Notes: generated by a model not told the origin, from the letters alone. A stretch of DNA of 64,000 nucleotides from DYRG01 sp041161065 (GCA_041161065.1 JBEAVE010000018.1:39793-103792), one strand, 5' to 3'; counted from the first letter of the stretch, positions 9,228 to 18,621 are shown. A program made the numbers and translations.

Positions 9228-10577
9228 TTATCCAAATAAGCGCGTCATATCACCTAAAATCGCGAATGAAAACAACAATCCAATTAACGACAAACCCACT
9301 TTTTGCATAATATCTAGGGTGGTTTCTGACAGGGGAGAACCTTTAATGGCTTCTAATGCGTAAGTGAGCAAATGTCCGCCATCTAAAATAGGAACAGGTA
9401 ACAAATTAAAAATGGCTAAATTTGCACTCACAAATCCCAAAAAATAGAGGAAAATAACCCCGCCTTGATTAAAGGCAGAACCGGCTTGTTTTGCCAGCGT
9501 TACAGGTCCGCCTAAATTCTTAGTTGGCGACATTTCAAAAGTGACAATTTTGCTCAACACTTTTAATGTCAAAACGGTAATTTCCCAAGTTTTGTCGAGC
9601 CCTTTTTGCAAAGCCGCCACTATACCATATTGTTCCATTTCCACATAACGATCGATGTGTTTGGAGGGGTGGGCGGGTTTTATCCCGATAAGATAACGTT
9701 TTGCTTGATCGTTATATGCGGGTTTAACTTCGAGAGTTAGCGTTTGTGATTTTCGTAAGATTTTGATAGTTAAGGGTTTATCGCCATTTTCATTAATCAA
9801 TTTACCCACTTCTTCCCACATTTTAACGGGTTGATCGTGAATTGCTAAAATGGTATCTCCCTCGAGCAAATGGGCTTGTGCGGCGGGACTTTGGGGGGTG
9901 ATTTCTGCTAAAACAGGCGGGATTTTTGGTGATCCGCGCTGAACTCCGATTTTTTCTAACAAATCCCCTTGCGTCAAATCATCTGCCGACAACCCTAACT
10001 CAAACGATGCCCTGCGTTTGTAGCCGTGTTCATCTTCGACTTCCCAAACAATGGGTTGCGCGTCTAAAACAGCGGTCGCGGTTTGTTGCAGCGTTTGCTC
10101 CCAACTTTTCACCGCCTCCCCATTCACCGACACAATAATATCGTCCGCCTTCAAACCCGCGCGCGCCGCAGGGGTATCATTCAAAATATCACCCAATACA
10201 GGTTTAAGTGTCGGAATACCATACATAAACATTGCCGCAAACGCCAAAATTGCAAACACAAAATTAATGCCCGGTCCCGCAAAAACTACCGCCGATCTCA
10301 CCCACAACTTTTGACGATTAAACGCTCTATGTACTTGATCGGGCGGCACTTCTCCTTCGCGTTCATCGAGCATTTTGACATAACCACCCAGCGGAATCGG
10401 CGCAATCACAAATTCGGTTTGATCCGCGCCACTTTTTTTTGTCCAAATCGGCGATCCGAAACCCACTGAAAATCTTAGAATTTTTATCCCTAATTTTTTT
10501 GCGACAATGTAATGTCCCCACTCGTGAACAATCACCAAAATCACAATGGTCAGGAGAAAACTAAACAGCTCTATCAT
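9228..10577 (-). CDS. rseP: Site-2 metalloprotease RseP
   Basis: RseP is an inner-membrane zinc protease that cleaves anti-sigma factor RseA and remnant signal peptides. The zinc motif HEWGH is at residues 18-22 in the first membrane segment, and the third ligand lies in LLPVPILDGGHLL in the C-terminal third. Two PDZ domains lie between them (PVLGDILNDTPAARAGLKADDII and LAEITPQSPAAQAHLLEGDTILA regions). The 449-residue length matches E. coli (450). Its stop lies 4 bases from the chosen bamA ATG and its start overlaps the dxr stop by 4 bases, so the cluster is tightly packed. Confidence 0.95.
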   Translation of the reverse strand: MIELFSFLLTIVILVIVHEWGHYIVAKKLGIKILRFSVGFGSPIWTKKSGADQTEFVIAPIPLGGYVKMLDEREGEVPPDQVHRAFNRQKLWVRSAVVFAGPGINFVFAILAFAAMFMYGIPTLKPVLGDILNDTPAARAGLKADDIIVSVNGEAVKSWEQTLQQTATAVLDAQPIVWEVEDEHGYKRRASFELGLSADDLTQGDLLEKIGVQRGSPKIPPVLAEITPQSPAAQAHLLEGDTILAIHDQPVKMWEEVGKLINENGDKPLTIKILRKSQTLTLEVKPAYNDQAKRYLIGIKPAHPSKHIDRYVEMEQYGIVAALQKGLDKTWEITVLTLKVLSKIVTFEMSPTKNLGGPVTLAKQAGSAFNQGGVIFLYFLGFVSANLAIFNLLPVPILDGGHLLTYALEAIKGSPLSETTLDIMQKVGLSLIGLLFSFAILGDMTRLFG

Positions 10578-11737
10578 TGTAAAGTTCCTCTTTGTTGCAA
10601 TAACTCTTTTGCAATAATTCTAGCTTGTTGATCGGCGTTCAAAATGATTTCTAGTTGTTCCGCAGGTTGTATAGTGCAACGACTTAAAGTTTCCTCAATG
10701 ATTATTGGAATGTCGACAAATGCCAGTTTCTCACTTAAAAAGGCTTCAACCGCTATTTCATTGGCGGCATTCAAAATAGCCGTCGCTGTTCCACCCATTT
10801 GCATTGCTTCAAATGCCAATCTCAAACAAGGAAAACGTTGCAAATCGGGTTTCTCAAAATCCAATCGTGCAATGTCAAATAAATTTAAGGATTTTACTCC
10901 AGAAGTTATCCTTTGAGGAAATGCCAATGAATACGCAATCGGTGTTCTCATATCGGGATTTCCTAATTGCGCTAACATAGAACCATCACTATATTCTACC
11001 AACGAATGAATAATGCTTTGTGGGTGAATAATAACTTCAACTTTGTTTGGTGGCAAATCAAATAACCAACAAGCTTCGATGACCTCTAAACCTTTATTCA
11101 TTAGTGTCGCAGAATCGACTGAGATTTTTCTACCCATTTTCCAATTGGGGTGCGCACAGGCTTGAGATGGCGTAATCTTTTGTAAATCTTGATAATTTAA
11201 TGTTCGAAAGGGTCCGCCTGAAGCCGTTAATAAAATCCGTTCCAATCCCTTACGATCTTGTCCGTACAAACATTGGAAAATTGCGTTGTGTTCACTATCA
11301 ATGGGGAGCAATGTAGCATTATTTTCTTTTATTGTATTAATGAAAAGTTGTCCCGACATAACCAAACTTTCTTTATTTGCTAATAATACAGTTTTACCCT
11401 TTTTTGCAGCGGCTAAAGTGGGTAATAAACCTGCCGCGCCAACAATGGCTGCCATGACCGTTGTGACATTAGGCAAACTAGCAACAGTACTTAAATGTTC
11501 TTTTCCCGATAAAACCGTGATATTGGAGCTAATTTTCTGAGCAAGTTGCTCGGCAGCATTTTCATTAACCATTACCGCAAATTGGGGTTGAAATTCCTCA
11601 CATAATTTTGCCAATTGTTCAACATTTTGATTAGCCGTTAAAGCCACTACTTGAAATTGGTCAGAATGCTGACGGACAACGTCCAAAGTGCTTAAACCAA
11701 TCGATCCAGTTGCGCCAAGAATGGTTAATGTTTGCAT
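10574..11737 (-). CDS. dxr: 1-deoxy-D-xylulose 5-phosphate reductoisomerase
   Basis: Dxr is the second enzyme of the non-mevalonate isoprenoid pathway, making 2-C-methyl-erythritol 4-phosphate with NADPH. The start chosen is MQTLTILGATGSIG (the upstream frame opens with a TTG), and GATGSIG is the NADPH-binding loop. Substrate and metal residues are visible in LLPIDSEHNAIFQ (the acidic metal ligands) and in ASGGPFR, with later MNKGLEVIEACWLF. About 387 residues, the family norm. Confidence 0.96.
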   Translation of the reverse strand: MQTLTILGATGSIGLSTLDVVRQHSDQFQVVALTANQNVEQLAKLCEEFQPQFAVMVNENAAEQLAQKISSNITVLSGKEHLSTVASLPNVTTVMAAIVGAAGLLPTLAAAKKGKTVLLANKESLVMSGQLFINTIKENNATLLPIDSEHNAIFQCLYGQDRKGLERILLTASGGPFRTLNYQDLQKITPSQACAHPNWKMGRKISVDSATLMNKGLEVIEACWLFDLPPNKVEVIIHPQSIIHSLVEYSDGSMLAQLGNPDMRTPIAYSLAFPQRITSGVKSLNLFDIARLDFEKPDLQRFPCLRLAFEAMQMGGTATAILNAANEIAVEAFLSEKLAFVDIPIIIEETLSRCTIQPAEQLEIILNADQQARIIAKELLQQRGTLQ

Positions 11738-11741
11738 ATAA

Positions 11742-12638
11742 TTAATCAACGTAATTGAGAAATGTTAATAAGTGCATTTCTTTTAAGATAAGCAAACCCA
11801 CTAGAAATACTGGGGCAGCGGCAATAATGCTATCCAAACGATCTAAAAAACCTCCATGTCCGGGTAATAATTGGCTGCTATCTTTCACCCCTTTTTGTCG
11901 TTTGAAAAGGCTTTCTAACAAATCCCCAATAATTGAGAAAATCACCGTGACAATTGCTAATCCTACAAAAACAAAAATGCTCGTTATTTCATCTGTTTTC
12001 CACAAAGCAAATCCTAAGGAAAATGCGCCCCCAAAAAGCATTGCGCCTAATACGCCTTCTATGGTTTTTCCGGGACTAATTTTATCGGCTAATTTGTGTT
12101 TGCCAAATGCGCGTCCAACAAAGAACGCACCAATGTCTGCAATCCACACTAATCCAAACAAATATAATAACCATTCCACGCCCATTTCTCTTAATAAAGC
12201 TAAAGCAATCCACGCGGCGGATAATAACCAAAACCCTAACAAACATTTGAAGCCTATTTTGGGGTCTTTATCACGTTGATAAGCAACGAGTTTTAATAAT
12301 GCAACTGTCCAAATTAAAGGGCTGGAAACGAAGAAAAAGGCGTACAGTATTAAAACAAAATAAGCCGTAAAAAAGCCAATATTTTGAAGAATTGCAATAT
12401 TTGAATACAGGGATAAAATAAAGGAAGCGAAGGTTAGAAAAGGTAATAAACCAACAAAGGCGGCGTAAAGGATTTGTTGCCAGCGTTTCTCACAATTGGC
12501 TAAACGACTCCATTCCCACGCAGCTAATGTTACAAAAACGCCGATAAAAAGGGTCAATTCCTCTGTGTCTAAATAAAAGATTGCCACCAAACTCATAGCG
12601 GCTAATATAAGTCCAGTAATAATTCTTTGTAATAGCAT
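11742..12638 (-). CDS. cdsA: Phosphatidate cytidylyltransferase
   Basis: CdsA makes CDP-diacylglycerol from CTP and phosphatidic acid, the branch point of phospholipid synthesis, in the inner membrane. The 298-residue protein has about eight hydrophobic segments. The C-terminal signature is complete: SPGKTIEG, then FSIIGDLLESLFKRQKGVKDS, then LLPGHGGFLDRLDS. It is the first gene of the leftward envelope cluster; undecaprenyl diphosphate synthase (uppS), which usually precedes it, is missing. A second paralogue lies at 51127-52026. Confidence 0.95.
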   Translation of the reverse strand: MLLQRIITGLILAAMSLVAIFYLDTEELTLFIGVFVTLAAWEWSRLANCEKRWQQILYAAFVGLLPFLTFASFILSLYSNIAILQNIGFFTAYFVLILYAFFFVSSPLIWTVALLKLVAYQRDKDPKIGFKCLLGFWLLSAAWIALALLREMGVEWLLYLFGLVWIADIGAFFVGRAFGKHKLADKISPGKTIEGVLGAMLFGGAFSLGFALWKTDEITSIFVFVGLAIVTVIFSIIGDLLESLFKRQKGVKDSSQLLPGHGGFLDRLDSIIAAAPVFLVGLLILKEMHLLTFLNYVD

Positions 12639-12736
12639 TTGGTGGGGTGCTCGATGTTTTTGGAATGGAAGATTGTTGATTGGAACTTTAGAAATCGGAA
12701 TGAAATCAGAAAAGGAGATATTTTTATTATAAAATG

Positions 12737-12819
12737 TACCGACGGCCGGACTCGAACCGGCACAGCATTCGCCACTACCACCTCAAGGTAGCGTGTCTAC
12801 CAAATTCCACCACGTCGGC
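12737..12819 (-). tRNA. tRNA-Leu (anticodon GAG)
   Basis: The reverse strand folds as a class II tRNA. A 7-bp acceptor stem GCCGACG/CGTCGGT has one G-U pair. The anticodon stem CTACC/GGTAG carries loop TTGAGGT, so the anticodon is GAG (reads CUC and CUU). There is a long variable arm, and a T arm GCCGG TTCGAGT CCGGC. Discriminator is A and the CCA tail is not encoded. It sits just downstream of secG, the usual tpiA-secG-tRNA-Leu neighbourhood. Confidence 0.95.
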
Positions 12820-12831
12820 GGGGAAACGTTC

Positions 12832-12837
12832 ATTATA
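12832..12837 (-). promoter_or_regulatory. Probable -10 box of the tRNA-Leu gene
   Basis: A perfect TATAAT on the reverse strand begins 18 bases before the mature tRNA 5' end, with its -35 region falling inside the last codons of secG. No good -35 hexamer is seen, so the tRNA may also be read through from secG. Confidence 0.35.
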
Positions 12838-12843
12838 ACGCAA

Positions 12844-13332
12844 TTATTGCATTGTGGAAACACCTGTTGCAGGTATTTGTTGTTGGGGTTGAGATTCGTT
12901 GTTTGTCATTGGCGCGGCGGCGGGTGCTTGTTGAGCGGGTTGCGGTTGTTCAACGACGGGCGGCGGCGTTTGCGAAACGGGGGGGATAGCTTGTTGTTCG
13001 CTAGTTGTCGCGGGCGCGGCGGGTTGCAAAGTTGGTAAATCAGACGATTCAGATTTGGGCGCGGTTTGCGTATTGATGACACTGGTAACGGGTTTATTGC
13101 TGTGTTTCGTGCTGAAATAAGCCAACACTAAGCTGGTGCAAAAGAAGGTTGCGGCTAAAATAGCGGTGGTGCGCGATAGAAACGAGCTTGCGCCGCGACT
13201 ACCGAAAACGGTCGATGATGCGCCGCTTCCGAATGCTGCGCCTGCGTCTGCGCCTTTGCCGTGTTGCAATAAAACCAAGCCGATCAAACCCAAAGCGGCT
13301 AGGACATGAAGTACATGAAAAAAATCACTCAT
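12844..13332 (-). CDS. secG: Preprotein translocase subunit SecG
   Basis: SecG is the small inner-membrane partner of SecYE. The start taken is MSDFFHVLHVL (13332); the longer frame to 13380 adds no conserved sequence. Two membrane helices flank the conserved loop: residues 3-22, then VLLQHGKGADAGAAFGSGASSTVFG, then a second helix ending LVLAYFST. The product is 162 residues because the family core (about 80) is followed by a long low-complexity tail rich in Pro, Gln and Ala. Such tails occur in several gammaproteobacteria and are probably unstructured. Confidence 0.92.
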   Translation of the reverse strand: MSDFFHVLHVLAALGLIGLVLLQHGKGADAGAAFGSGASSTVFGSRGASSFLSRTTAILAATFFCTSLVLAYFSTKHSNKPVTSVINTQTAPKSESSDLPTLQPAAPATTSEQQAIPPVSQTPPPVVEQPQPAQQAPAAAPMTNNESQPQQQIPATGVSTMQ

Positions 13333-13364
13333 AATGTTTGTATCAGTTATTCCAAAGAAAAAAA

Positions 13365-14114
13365 TTAAGCTGCTCGACAAATGGCAAGAAAATCAGTGGC
13401 TTTGAGAGCTGCGCCCCCAATTAAGCCCCCATCAATATCGGGCATTGAGAAAAGTTCTGCGGCGTTATCGGCTTTGACGCTGCCGCCGTATAAAATTTGA
13501 ACTTTTGCTGCTGTTTCAGGAGATTGCGCGGCGATGCGTTGGCGAATGAAGGCGTGAACGGCTTGCGCTTGATCGGGGGAAGCGGTTTTGCCGGTGCCGA
13601 TTGCCCACACGGGTTCATAAGCGATAACCCCTTGATTTAAGGCTTCAACGCCATTGAGCGTTAAGACAGCATCTAATTGGCGGGCGATGACGGCTTCGGT
13701 TTGATTGGCTTCGCGCTCGGACAATAATTCACCGACACAAATAATGGGTTTTAAACCATTTTTCACCGCGACCGCGTATTTTTCCGCAACCCATTGATCG
13801 GTATCGCCATACAATGCGCGTCGTTCAGAATGCCCAATAATCACATACTTACATTGAAAATCGTTGAGCATTTCCGCCGCGATTTCTCCCGTAAATGCGC
13901 CAAGAGATTCTTTTGAAAGGTTTTGCGCGCCCCACGAAATGGGCGTTCCAGACAGCGATTGGGCAACCTGCGCCAAATAAACAAACGGCGGACAAACCGT
14001 CACTTCCGCGTTTTTCACATCGGAAAACCCCTGTTTAATCCCGTCCAACAAACTGTGAATGCTGGCGGCAGAACCGTTCATTTTCCAATTTCCGGCAACT
14101 AATTTTTGACGCAT
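13365..14114 (-). CDS. tpiA: Triosephosphate isomerase
   Basis: Glycolytic and gluconeogenic interconversion of dihydroxyacetone phosphate and glyceraldehyde 3-phosphate. The start is MRQKLVAGNWKMNGS at 14114, preceded by AGGAGA at good spacing. Active-site residues are visible: Asn/Lys in GNWKMN, His in IGHSERR, Glu in AYEPVWAIGTGKTA, and the phosphate loop YGGSVKADN with GGLIGGAAL. The length is 249 residues. It is followed by secG in the same direction, a conserved pair. Confidence 0.96.
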   Translation of the reverse strand: MRQKLVAGNWKMNGSAASIHSLLDGIKQGFSDVKNAEVTVCPPFVYLAQVAQSLSGTPISWGAQNLSKESLGAFTGEIAAEMLNDFQCKYVIIGHSERRALYGDTDQWVAEKYAVAVKNGLKPIICVGELLSEREANQTEAVIARQLDAVLTLNGVEALNQGVIAYEPVWAIGTGKTASPDQAQAVHAFIRQRIAAQSPETAAKVQILYGGSVKADNAAELFSMPDIDGGLIGGAALKATDFLAICRAA

Positions 14115-14152
14115 CACCCAATCTCCTGTCATTAAAATTTAAAAAACAGCCC

Positions 14153-14181
14153 ATTTTAGGCGTAACCGAGCATTTTAGCAA
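14153..14181 (-). promoter_or_regulatory. Putative sigma70 promoter for tpiA-secG
   Basis: On the reverse strand TTGCTA (14181-14176) and TAAAAT (14158-14153) are separated by exactly 17 bases, about 40 bases before the tpiA start. Confidence 0.5.
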
Positions 14182-14243
14182 GTTTATGCAAACTATTTAT
14201 TGTTATTTGGGGTAGTGATCAAATGGAGATGCTCATTAAATCT

Positions 14244-17200
14244 TTAATCCCACGCTAATTGCTCGAGTTGTTTGATCAAAGCGATGGTTTCTACACTCAC
14301 CCGACAAACTTTCTCTAATAATTCAATCACGCTTTCTTTGTGTTCGACAAATCGATAACGATGAAATTTTGCTTTAATCGTCGGGTCTTTGGGCGTTTTT
14401 TCTTTGTATTGATCTAACACCCATTCTAATGCCGACCGATTGCCCAATTGATAATCCCACGCGCTTTCTGGAATGCCTTTCAACACGGTTTCTGAATCTA
14501 ATTCTATTGCATTGGAAACTTTATCCGCTTTCAAACGACATTTATAAATCCCTTTGCTTGAGATTTCTACCCGTTCTAATCGATACGCTTCAACGGTTTC
14601 AAAATCGGCGTGTAATTTAATCAATTGTTCGCCTATTTCTGCCCACTTTTTGAAATCATTGTGAAATGGAATGTGTGGAAATTCGGTTTTCAAATTCAAC
14701 GCAAATTTCTCTCGATAACGCGGATCGTGCAATACCGCATACACATAATGAAATATTTCCCGTTTCGTAATCGCTAAATTGTAATGTTGCTTAAATTGTT
14801 CTAATCCCCAATCCGTGATATTTTCTTGTTTTAATCCGTTTTTATCATAACTGTAAAGGGGTAGAAATTGCGTTTTCTCGAGAAAATCATAACAAGGAAC
14901 ATTTGAAACTACCAATGTTTGAAACGGTTTTGCACTTGGAATTCCAGAAATCCCAATCGCAATATTTTCAAATCCAATTCCAAAAATTTCTCGTTGTTTA
15001 TATTGCATTTCATTAAGTTGTTTGCTGAAATACAATTGACGTTTTGTAAAAGGTCGATAAAGTGAATCAATGATTAAATTTTCCTCAAATTTGTAACAAA
15101 CATTTTTAGAAAGATCATTTTTAACAGCGCGCGTCCATTTTATGCCGCCATCATCGGTTTCTGGATTAAGACGTTTTGCTTCGTAATGTTCAATCAAATA
15201 CTTAATCTTATTTTCGACTTCTTGTTTAGAGAAACCATACACCCATTCATCACGCGATGTATTAACGCCTAATGAATACAACTTAAAAATCGCTTCCTCA
15301 CTTTTTCCTAATTTAACTTCTTTACTGGCGATCGGCAACCAAGTGCTCCAATCTTCAGTGGGTTGATTTAACCACATTCCATTACTATTTGGATCAATTC
15401 GGCGAAATTTTCCTTGCTGATATAATTGACGCAAATGATTGGATTGTAACCAACGTTTCTTTTCAATCGCGGGAAGAAAATCCTCTACACTCAAATAACG
15501 AATTTCACCAGTTTCTGACACAGGTTTTTCTTTACGCACTAAAAACACAATAGCAACGCCCGTTTGAATCCCAAAAATATTATGTTTTGTGCCCGAAATT
15601 TTAGGATTTTTCCTCACATCACTCATTAAATCAACAATCCAAATTTCTTGAAATTCTTTTACCACTGTTTTACGAAAACCATCGGCGTGTCGAGAATCCA
15701 AATACGAACGATTGGTAATAAAAGATAAAATACCTTGTTTTCCCAAACGATCAGAAGCCCAGCGAAAGAAACGAATGTACGGATCATAGAGATTTGTTTT
15801 CTGGGCAGTGCTTTCTTTCAAATAGGTTTCTTTAATGCGTTTGTCGACAAAAGGCGCGGCATCGTTCTTATTATTATTGTTTTCATTTTGTTGATTGGCA
15901 TTATAAGGTGGATTCCCAAAAATAATTGGGATTTTGCGTTTGTTTTGTAATTGAATACGCGCTTGATTTTCATCGGTTAATTGTCCAAACAAATCGCTCA
16001 TACCTTTATAGGTTTGTTCAAATGCCCAATTCTCTAAGGTATTAACAAAACACGCGCCCTTAAATTCACGATATTTTCCAATAATTTCAGAATAAGTTTG
16101 CTCAATATTCAAACACGCAATGTAATACGATAAAATAGAAATTTCATTCGCATGAATTTCATTTAAATATTTGTATTCTAAGGCGGCTTTATCAAATCGC
16201 AAATAATCAATCAAATCGACAATAAATGTTCCTGTTCCTGTGCACGGATCAAGTATTTCTACTTCTTTGTTTGATAAGCGTTTTTCAAAATGTTGTTGCG
16301 ATAACCAATCACAGCCTTCAATTATAAAACGCACGGCTTCGTGTGGCGTGTACACAATGCCTAATTTGTCCGCATCTTTCCAATTATAAGCCGTGTAGAA
16401 ATCCTCATAAACCTGTTTCAAAAAGGTCTGTTTCTCAAAAGAAGTGACGGTACTCGCCGCCGATTGACGGATTTTTGCTAAATAAGGTTCAATGCGTTTC
16501 AAAAGATTTCTACGGGTGTCACCTAAAAAGAAACACTTTTCTAAATCACCAATCGCTTTTGCCAAATGATTTTCTTGATGAAAGTTGCTCTCGGGAAACA
16601 CCGCCCGAAAGATTTGATCCGTTAAAATATGTTGCACTAACATTTCATCGATATGTTGCTCTGTTACTTGTTTGCCAATTGAGCCTTGACATAATGTTAG
16701 AAATGCCGCCGCTTGTTTCTTAAATTGAGCATTTTCTCGATGTGCGTTGCTCAACAATTCTGTTAATGCTTGTGAAATATTGGGAATATCACTGAGAAAC
16801 TGCGCACGGGCTTCTCGAAAACTTTTTACTTCGGGGGTTTCATAATTAAAAAAGGTTTCTAATAACCGATTAAGTTGCTCGGCATCTTTAGTAGAACACC
16901 GCGACGTTTCTTGACCATTTTGTAATAAAATTGCCGTGCGCGTATCCTCAAAAATAATATTATCCGACGGATAGCCTTTTGCTAACTTACTTTCAATCTC
17001 TTTCTCTAAATCATCTTTGTCATCTTTTGCTTCCCACCAACCATGCACAATCTTTAACGGATCAATTAAAACGCCGTCAGCTTTCAAATCGGGTGCATTA
17101 GGTCGATTAAAAGGTTTGAAAGGATATTCTTGATATAAAGTTAATCGATAATCTTGGGCATAATTATCTAATAAACTTTGAAATGCCGCCCGTAACGCAC

Positions 17201-17267
17201 TTTCATTCGTTGCGCCCACTTGTTGCAAGGTTTCTAGCTTTTGCCAATAATGCTGAATGTAATTCAT
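14244..17267 (-). CDS. Single-chain restriction-modification enzyme (N6-adenine methylase with N-terminal nuclease)
   Basis: This 1007-residue protein looks like a type IIG / type ISP-like R-M enzyme. Residues 59-81 carry a PD-(D/E)XK-like core: PD at 59-60, D64 and E-A-K at 79-81. A helical linker follows. The gamma-class methylase core has motif I DPCTGTGTF starting at residue 340 and the catalytic NPPY at 452-455. The last third would hold the target recognition region, similar in layout to LlaBIII-type proteins. The SF2 helicase domain that true type ISP enzymes carry between nuclease and methylase is absent, and 1007 residues is too short for it. It is a lone gene between tpiA and a cyclase gene; no separate specificity or restriction gene adjoins. 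Confidence 0.8.
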   Translation of the reverse strand: MNYIQHYWQKLETLQQVGATNESALRAAFQSLLDNYAQDYRLTLYQEYPFKPFNRPNAPDLKADGVLIDPLKIVHGWWEAKDDKDDLEKEIESKLAKGYPSDNIIFEDTRTAILLQNGQETSRCSTKDAEQLNRLLETFFNYETPEVKSFREARAQFLSDIPNISQALTELLSNAHRENAQFKKQAAAFLTLCQGSIGKQVTEQHIDEMLVQHILTDQIFRAVFPESNFHQENHLAKAIGDLEKCFFLGDTRRNLLKRIEPYLAKIRQSAASTVTSFEKQTFLKQVYEDFYTAYNWKDADKLGIVYTPHEAVRFIIEGCDWLSQQHFEKRLSNKEVEILDPCTGTGTFIVDLIDYLRFDKAALEYKYLNEIHANEISILSYYIACLNIEQTYSEIIGKYREFKGACFVNTLENWAFEQTYKGMSDLFGQLTDENQARIQLQNKRKIPIIFGNPPYNANQQNENNNNKNDAAPFVDKRIKETYLKESTAQKTNLYDPYIRFFRWASDRLGKQGILSFITNRSYLDSRHADGFRKTVVKEFQEIWIVDLMSDVRKNPKISGTKHNIFGIQTGVAIVFLVRKEKPVSETGEIRYLSVEDFLPAIEKKRWLQSNHLRQLYQQGKFRRIDPNSNGMWLNQPTEDWSTWLPIASKEVKLGKSEEAIFKLYSLGVNTSRDEWVYGFSKQEVENKIKYLIEHYEAKRLNPETDDGGIKWTRAVKNDLSKNVCYKFEENLIIDSLYRPFTKRQLYFSKQLNEMQYKQREIFGIGFENIAIGISGIPSAKPFQTLVVSNVPCYDFLEKTQFLPLYSYDKNGLKQENITDWGLEQFKQHYNLAITKREIFHYVYAVLHDPRYREKFALNLKTEFPHIPFHNDFKKWAEIGEQLIKLHADFETVEAYRLERVEISSKGIYKCRLKADKVSNAIELDSETVLKGIPESAWDYQLGNRSALEWVLDQYKEKTPKDPTIKAKFHRYRFVEHKESVIELLEKVCRVSVETIALIKQLEQLAWD

Positions 17268-17323
17268 TTTTTCTCTCTTGTTTTCTCTCTCGTTTGAAAT
17301 AGTATCATGCCTATTAATTTGTG

Positions 17324-17356
17324 AAGACCACCAATCCTTTAAGAACGGGTAGTCTT
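17324..17356. repeat. Imperfect hairpin and short repeat (copy near 28.8 kb)
   Basis: AAGACCACC and GGTAGTCTT can pair across a 15-base loop with one mismatch (a G-U pair on the reverse strand). The right part, AAGAACGGGTAGTCTT, recurs with one change at 28815-28830, together with TTTCAATTCACC after it. There is no T-run, so it is not a clear terminator. Confidence 0.5.
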
Positions 17357-17400
17357 ATTTCAATTCACCAAAGATTATGAGAAGAAAATAACATTTCAAA

Positions 17401-18477
17401 TTAGCGCAATCCACACACGTGATAAACCAACGTTTCGCAGCTTTTGCCTTTAAATTTGAGAGCTTGTTCGAGAGGTTCGGCTTGAACATGGTTTTTAACA
17501 ATCGCGTAAGTATCTGTTCCGATTAGCACTTCTGCCGGACGGGCATAACTACAAATCCGCGATGCCACGTTCACGCTATCGCCGACCGCCGTGTATTGGT
17601 AATGCCCTTGCGCGCCAATATTGCCCATCAACGCCAGCCCCGTGTTAATCCCCACGCCAAAAAACATCGGCGGAATGTTTTGTTGTTGATTTGCATGATA
17701 TTGTGCGGCTTTGAATTGCATAACTAAACCGGCGCGAACCGCTCTAAACGCATGATCTGGTTGAAGATTGGGAGCATTGAAAACCGCCATCACCGCATCA
17801 CCCATATAATTAACAACCACCCCACCGGTTTCTTCAATCGCTTCGCTGGCTAAATTCAAATAAACATGAAGCATTTCAACAGTTTGTTTGGGAGTTAATT
17901 TTTCAGAAATACTCGTAAAATTTCGTAAATCCGCAAATAAAACCGTCACTTCCCGCAATTCCCCGCCCAATTCAGGTGTAATACGTTTTTCTAATAAACC
18001 TTTGCTCACTTCTCGCGGCACATAATGTTGTAAAATAAACTCAAGTTGTTGATTTGTTTGGGCTAAATCGTGTTGTAATAAATGTAATTCGTTGCGTTGT
18101 TGCGTGAGGGTTTGTTGAATATTTGTCCAATCCGATGTATCACGCATGATAATAAGTAGGAATTTTTCACCCGTTGGCGGATAATACGGCAAAATATAGA
18201 CATTTAAATAACAAATGTCATTATTATCTTTGATTCGATTGAGATTTTCTAATTCGAAATCCGCTAAATGCCCGTCTAAAATATCCCACAAAATATCTTC
18301 GCTTCCGATTAATTCAGGAATAAAATCAAAGACATCTTTGCTATTGGTGGTGATGGCGTGATCGAGGGCAAAAGAGGTAAAATTACCACAAGACTGCACA
18401 ACTTCACCCTCGCGGTTGATAATGACAAAAGCGGTGTGCTGTTTGTGTAAAAGTAAGCGAAAAAGTTCAGCGTCCAT
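17401..18477 (-). CDS. PAS-like sensor with class III nucleotide cyclase domain
   Basis: A 358-residue cytoplasmic cyclase. Residues 1-115 resemble a PAS domain (AFVIINREGEVVQSCGNF). A coiled coil of about residues 118-150 (Q/L-rich) links to the catalytic domain at about 170-330. Metal-binding Asp residues are in TVLFADLRNFTSIS and YMGDAVMAVF; the YTAVGDSVNVASR motif is intact. The purine-selecting Lys that normally precedes the second metal Asp (K-Y-M-G-D) is Asn here (V-N-Y-M-G-D), so the substrate (ATP or GTP) and activity are uncertain. It lies just downstream of tRNA-Val in the same direction. Confidence 0.85.
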   Translation of the reverse strand: MDAELFRLLLHKQHTAFVIINREGEVVQSCGNFTSFALDHAITTNSKDVFDFIPELIGSEDILWDILDGHLADFELENLNRIKDNNDICYLNVYILPYYPPTGEKFLLIIMRDTSDWTNIQQTLTQQRNELHLLQHDLAQTNQQLEFILQHYVPREVSKGLLEKRITPELGGELREVTVLFADLRNFTSISEKLTPKQTVEMLHVYLNLASEAIEETGGVVVNYMGDAVMAVFNAPNLQPDHAFRAVRAGLVMQFKAAQYHANQQQNIPPMFFGVGINTGLALMGNIGAQGHYQYTAVGDSVNVASRICSYARPAEVLIGTDTYAIVKNHVQAEPLEQALKFKGKSCETLVYHVCGLR

Positions 18478-18493
18478 AAAGGGTTAAGACAAC

Positions 18494-18521
18494 AAAAAAC
18501 CCGACTTTAACAGTCAGGTTT
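18494..18521 (-). terminator. Rho-independent terminator after tRNA-Val
   Basis: On the reverse strand AAACCTGACT / AGTCGGGTTT form a 10-bp stem with one G-U pair, followed by a short T-run. It lies 9 bases past the CCA end of tRNA-Val. Confidence 0.75.
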
Positions 18522-18529
18522 AACAAAAA

Positions 18530-18604
18530 TGGTGGGCGATGCTGGGTTCGAACCAGCGACCCCTGCCGTGTGAAGGCAGTGCTCTCCCGCTGAGCTAATC
18601 GCCC
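18530..18604 (-). tRNA. tRNA-Val (anticodon CAC)
   Basis: On the reverse strand the acceptor stem GGGCGAT pairs with ATCGCCC and an encoded CCA follows. The D arm contains AGCTCAGCGGGAGAGC. The anticodon stem CTGCC/GGCAG has loop TTCACAC, so the anticodon is CAC (reads GUG). The T arm is CTGGG TTCGAAC CCAGC-type. 75 nt including CCA. Confidence 0.96.
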
Positions 18605-18621
18605 TCAAATGTCACATCTAA

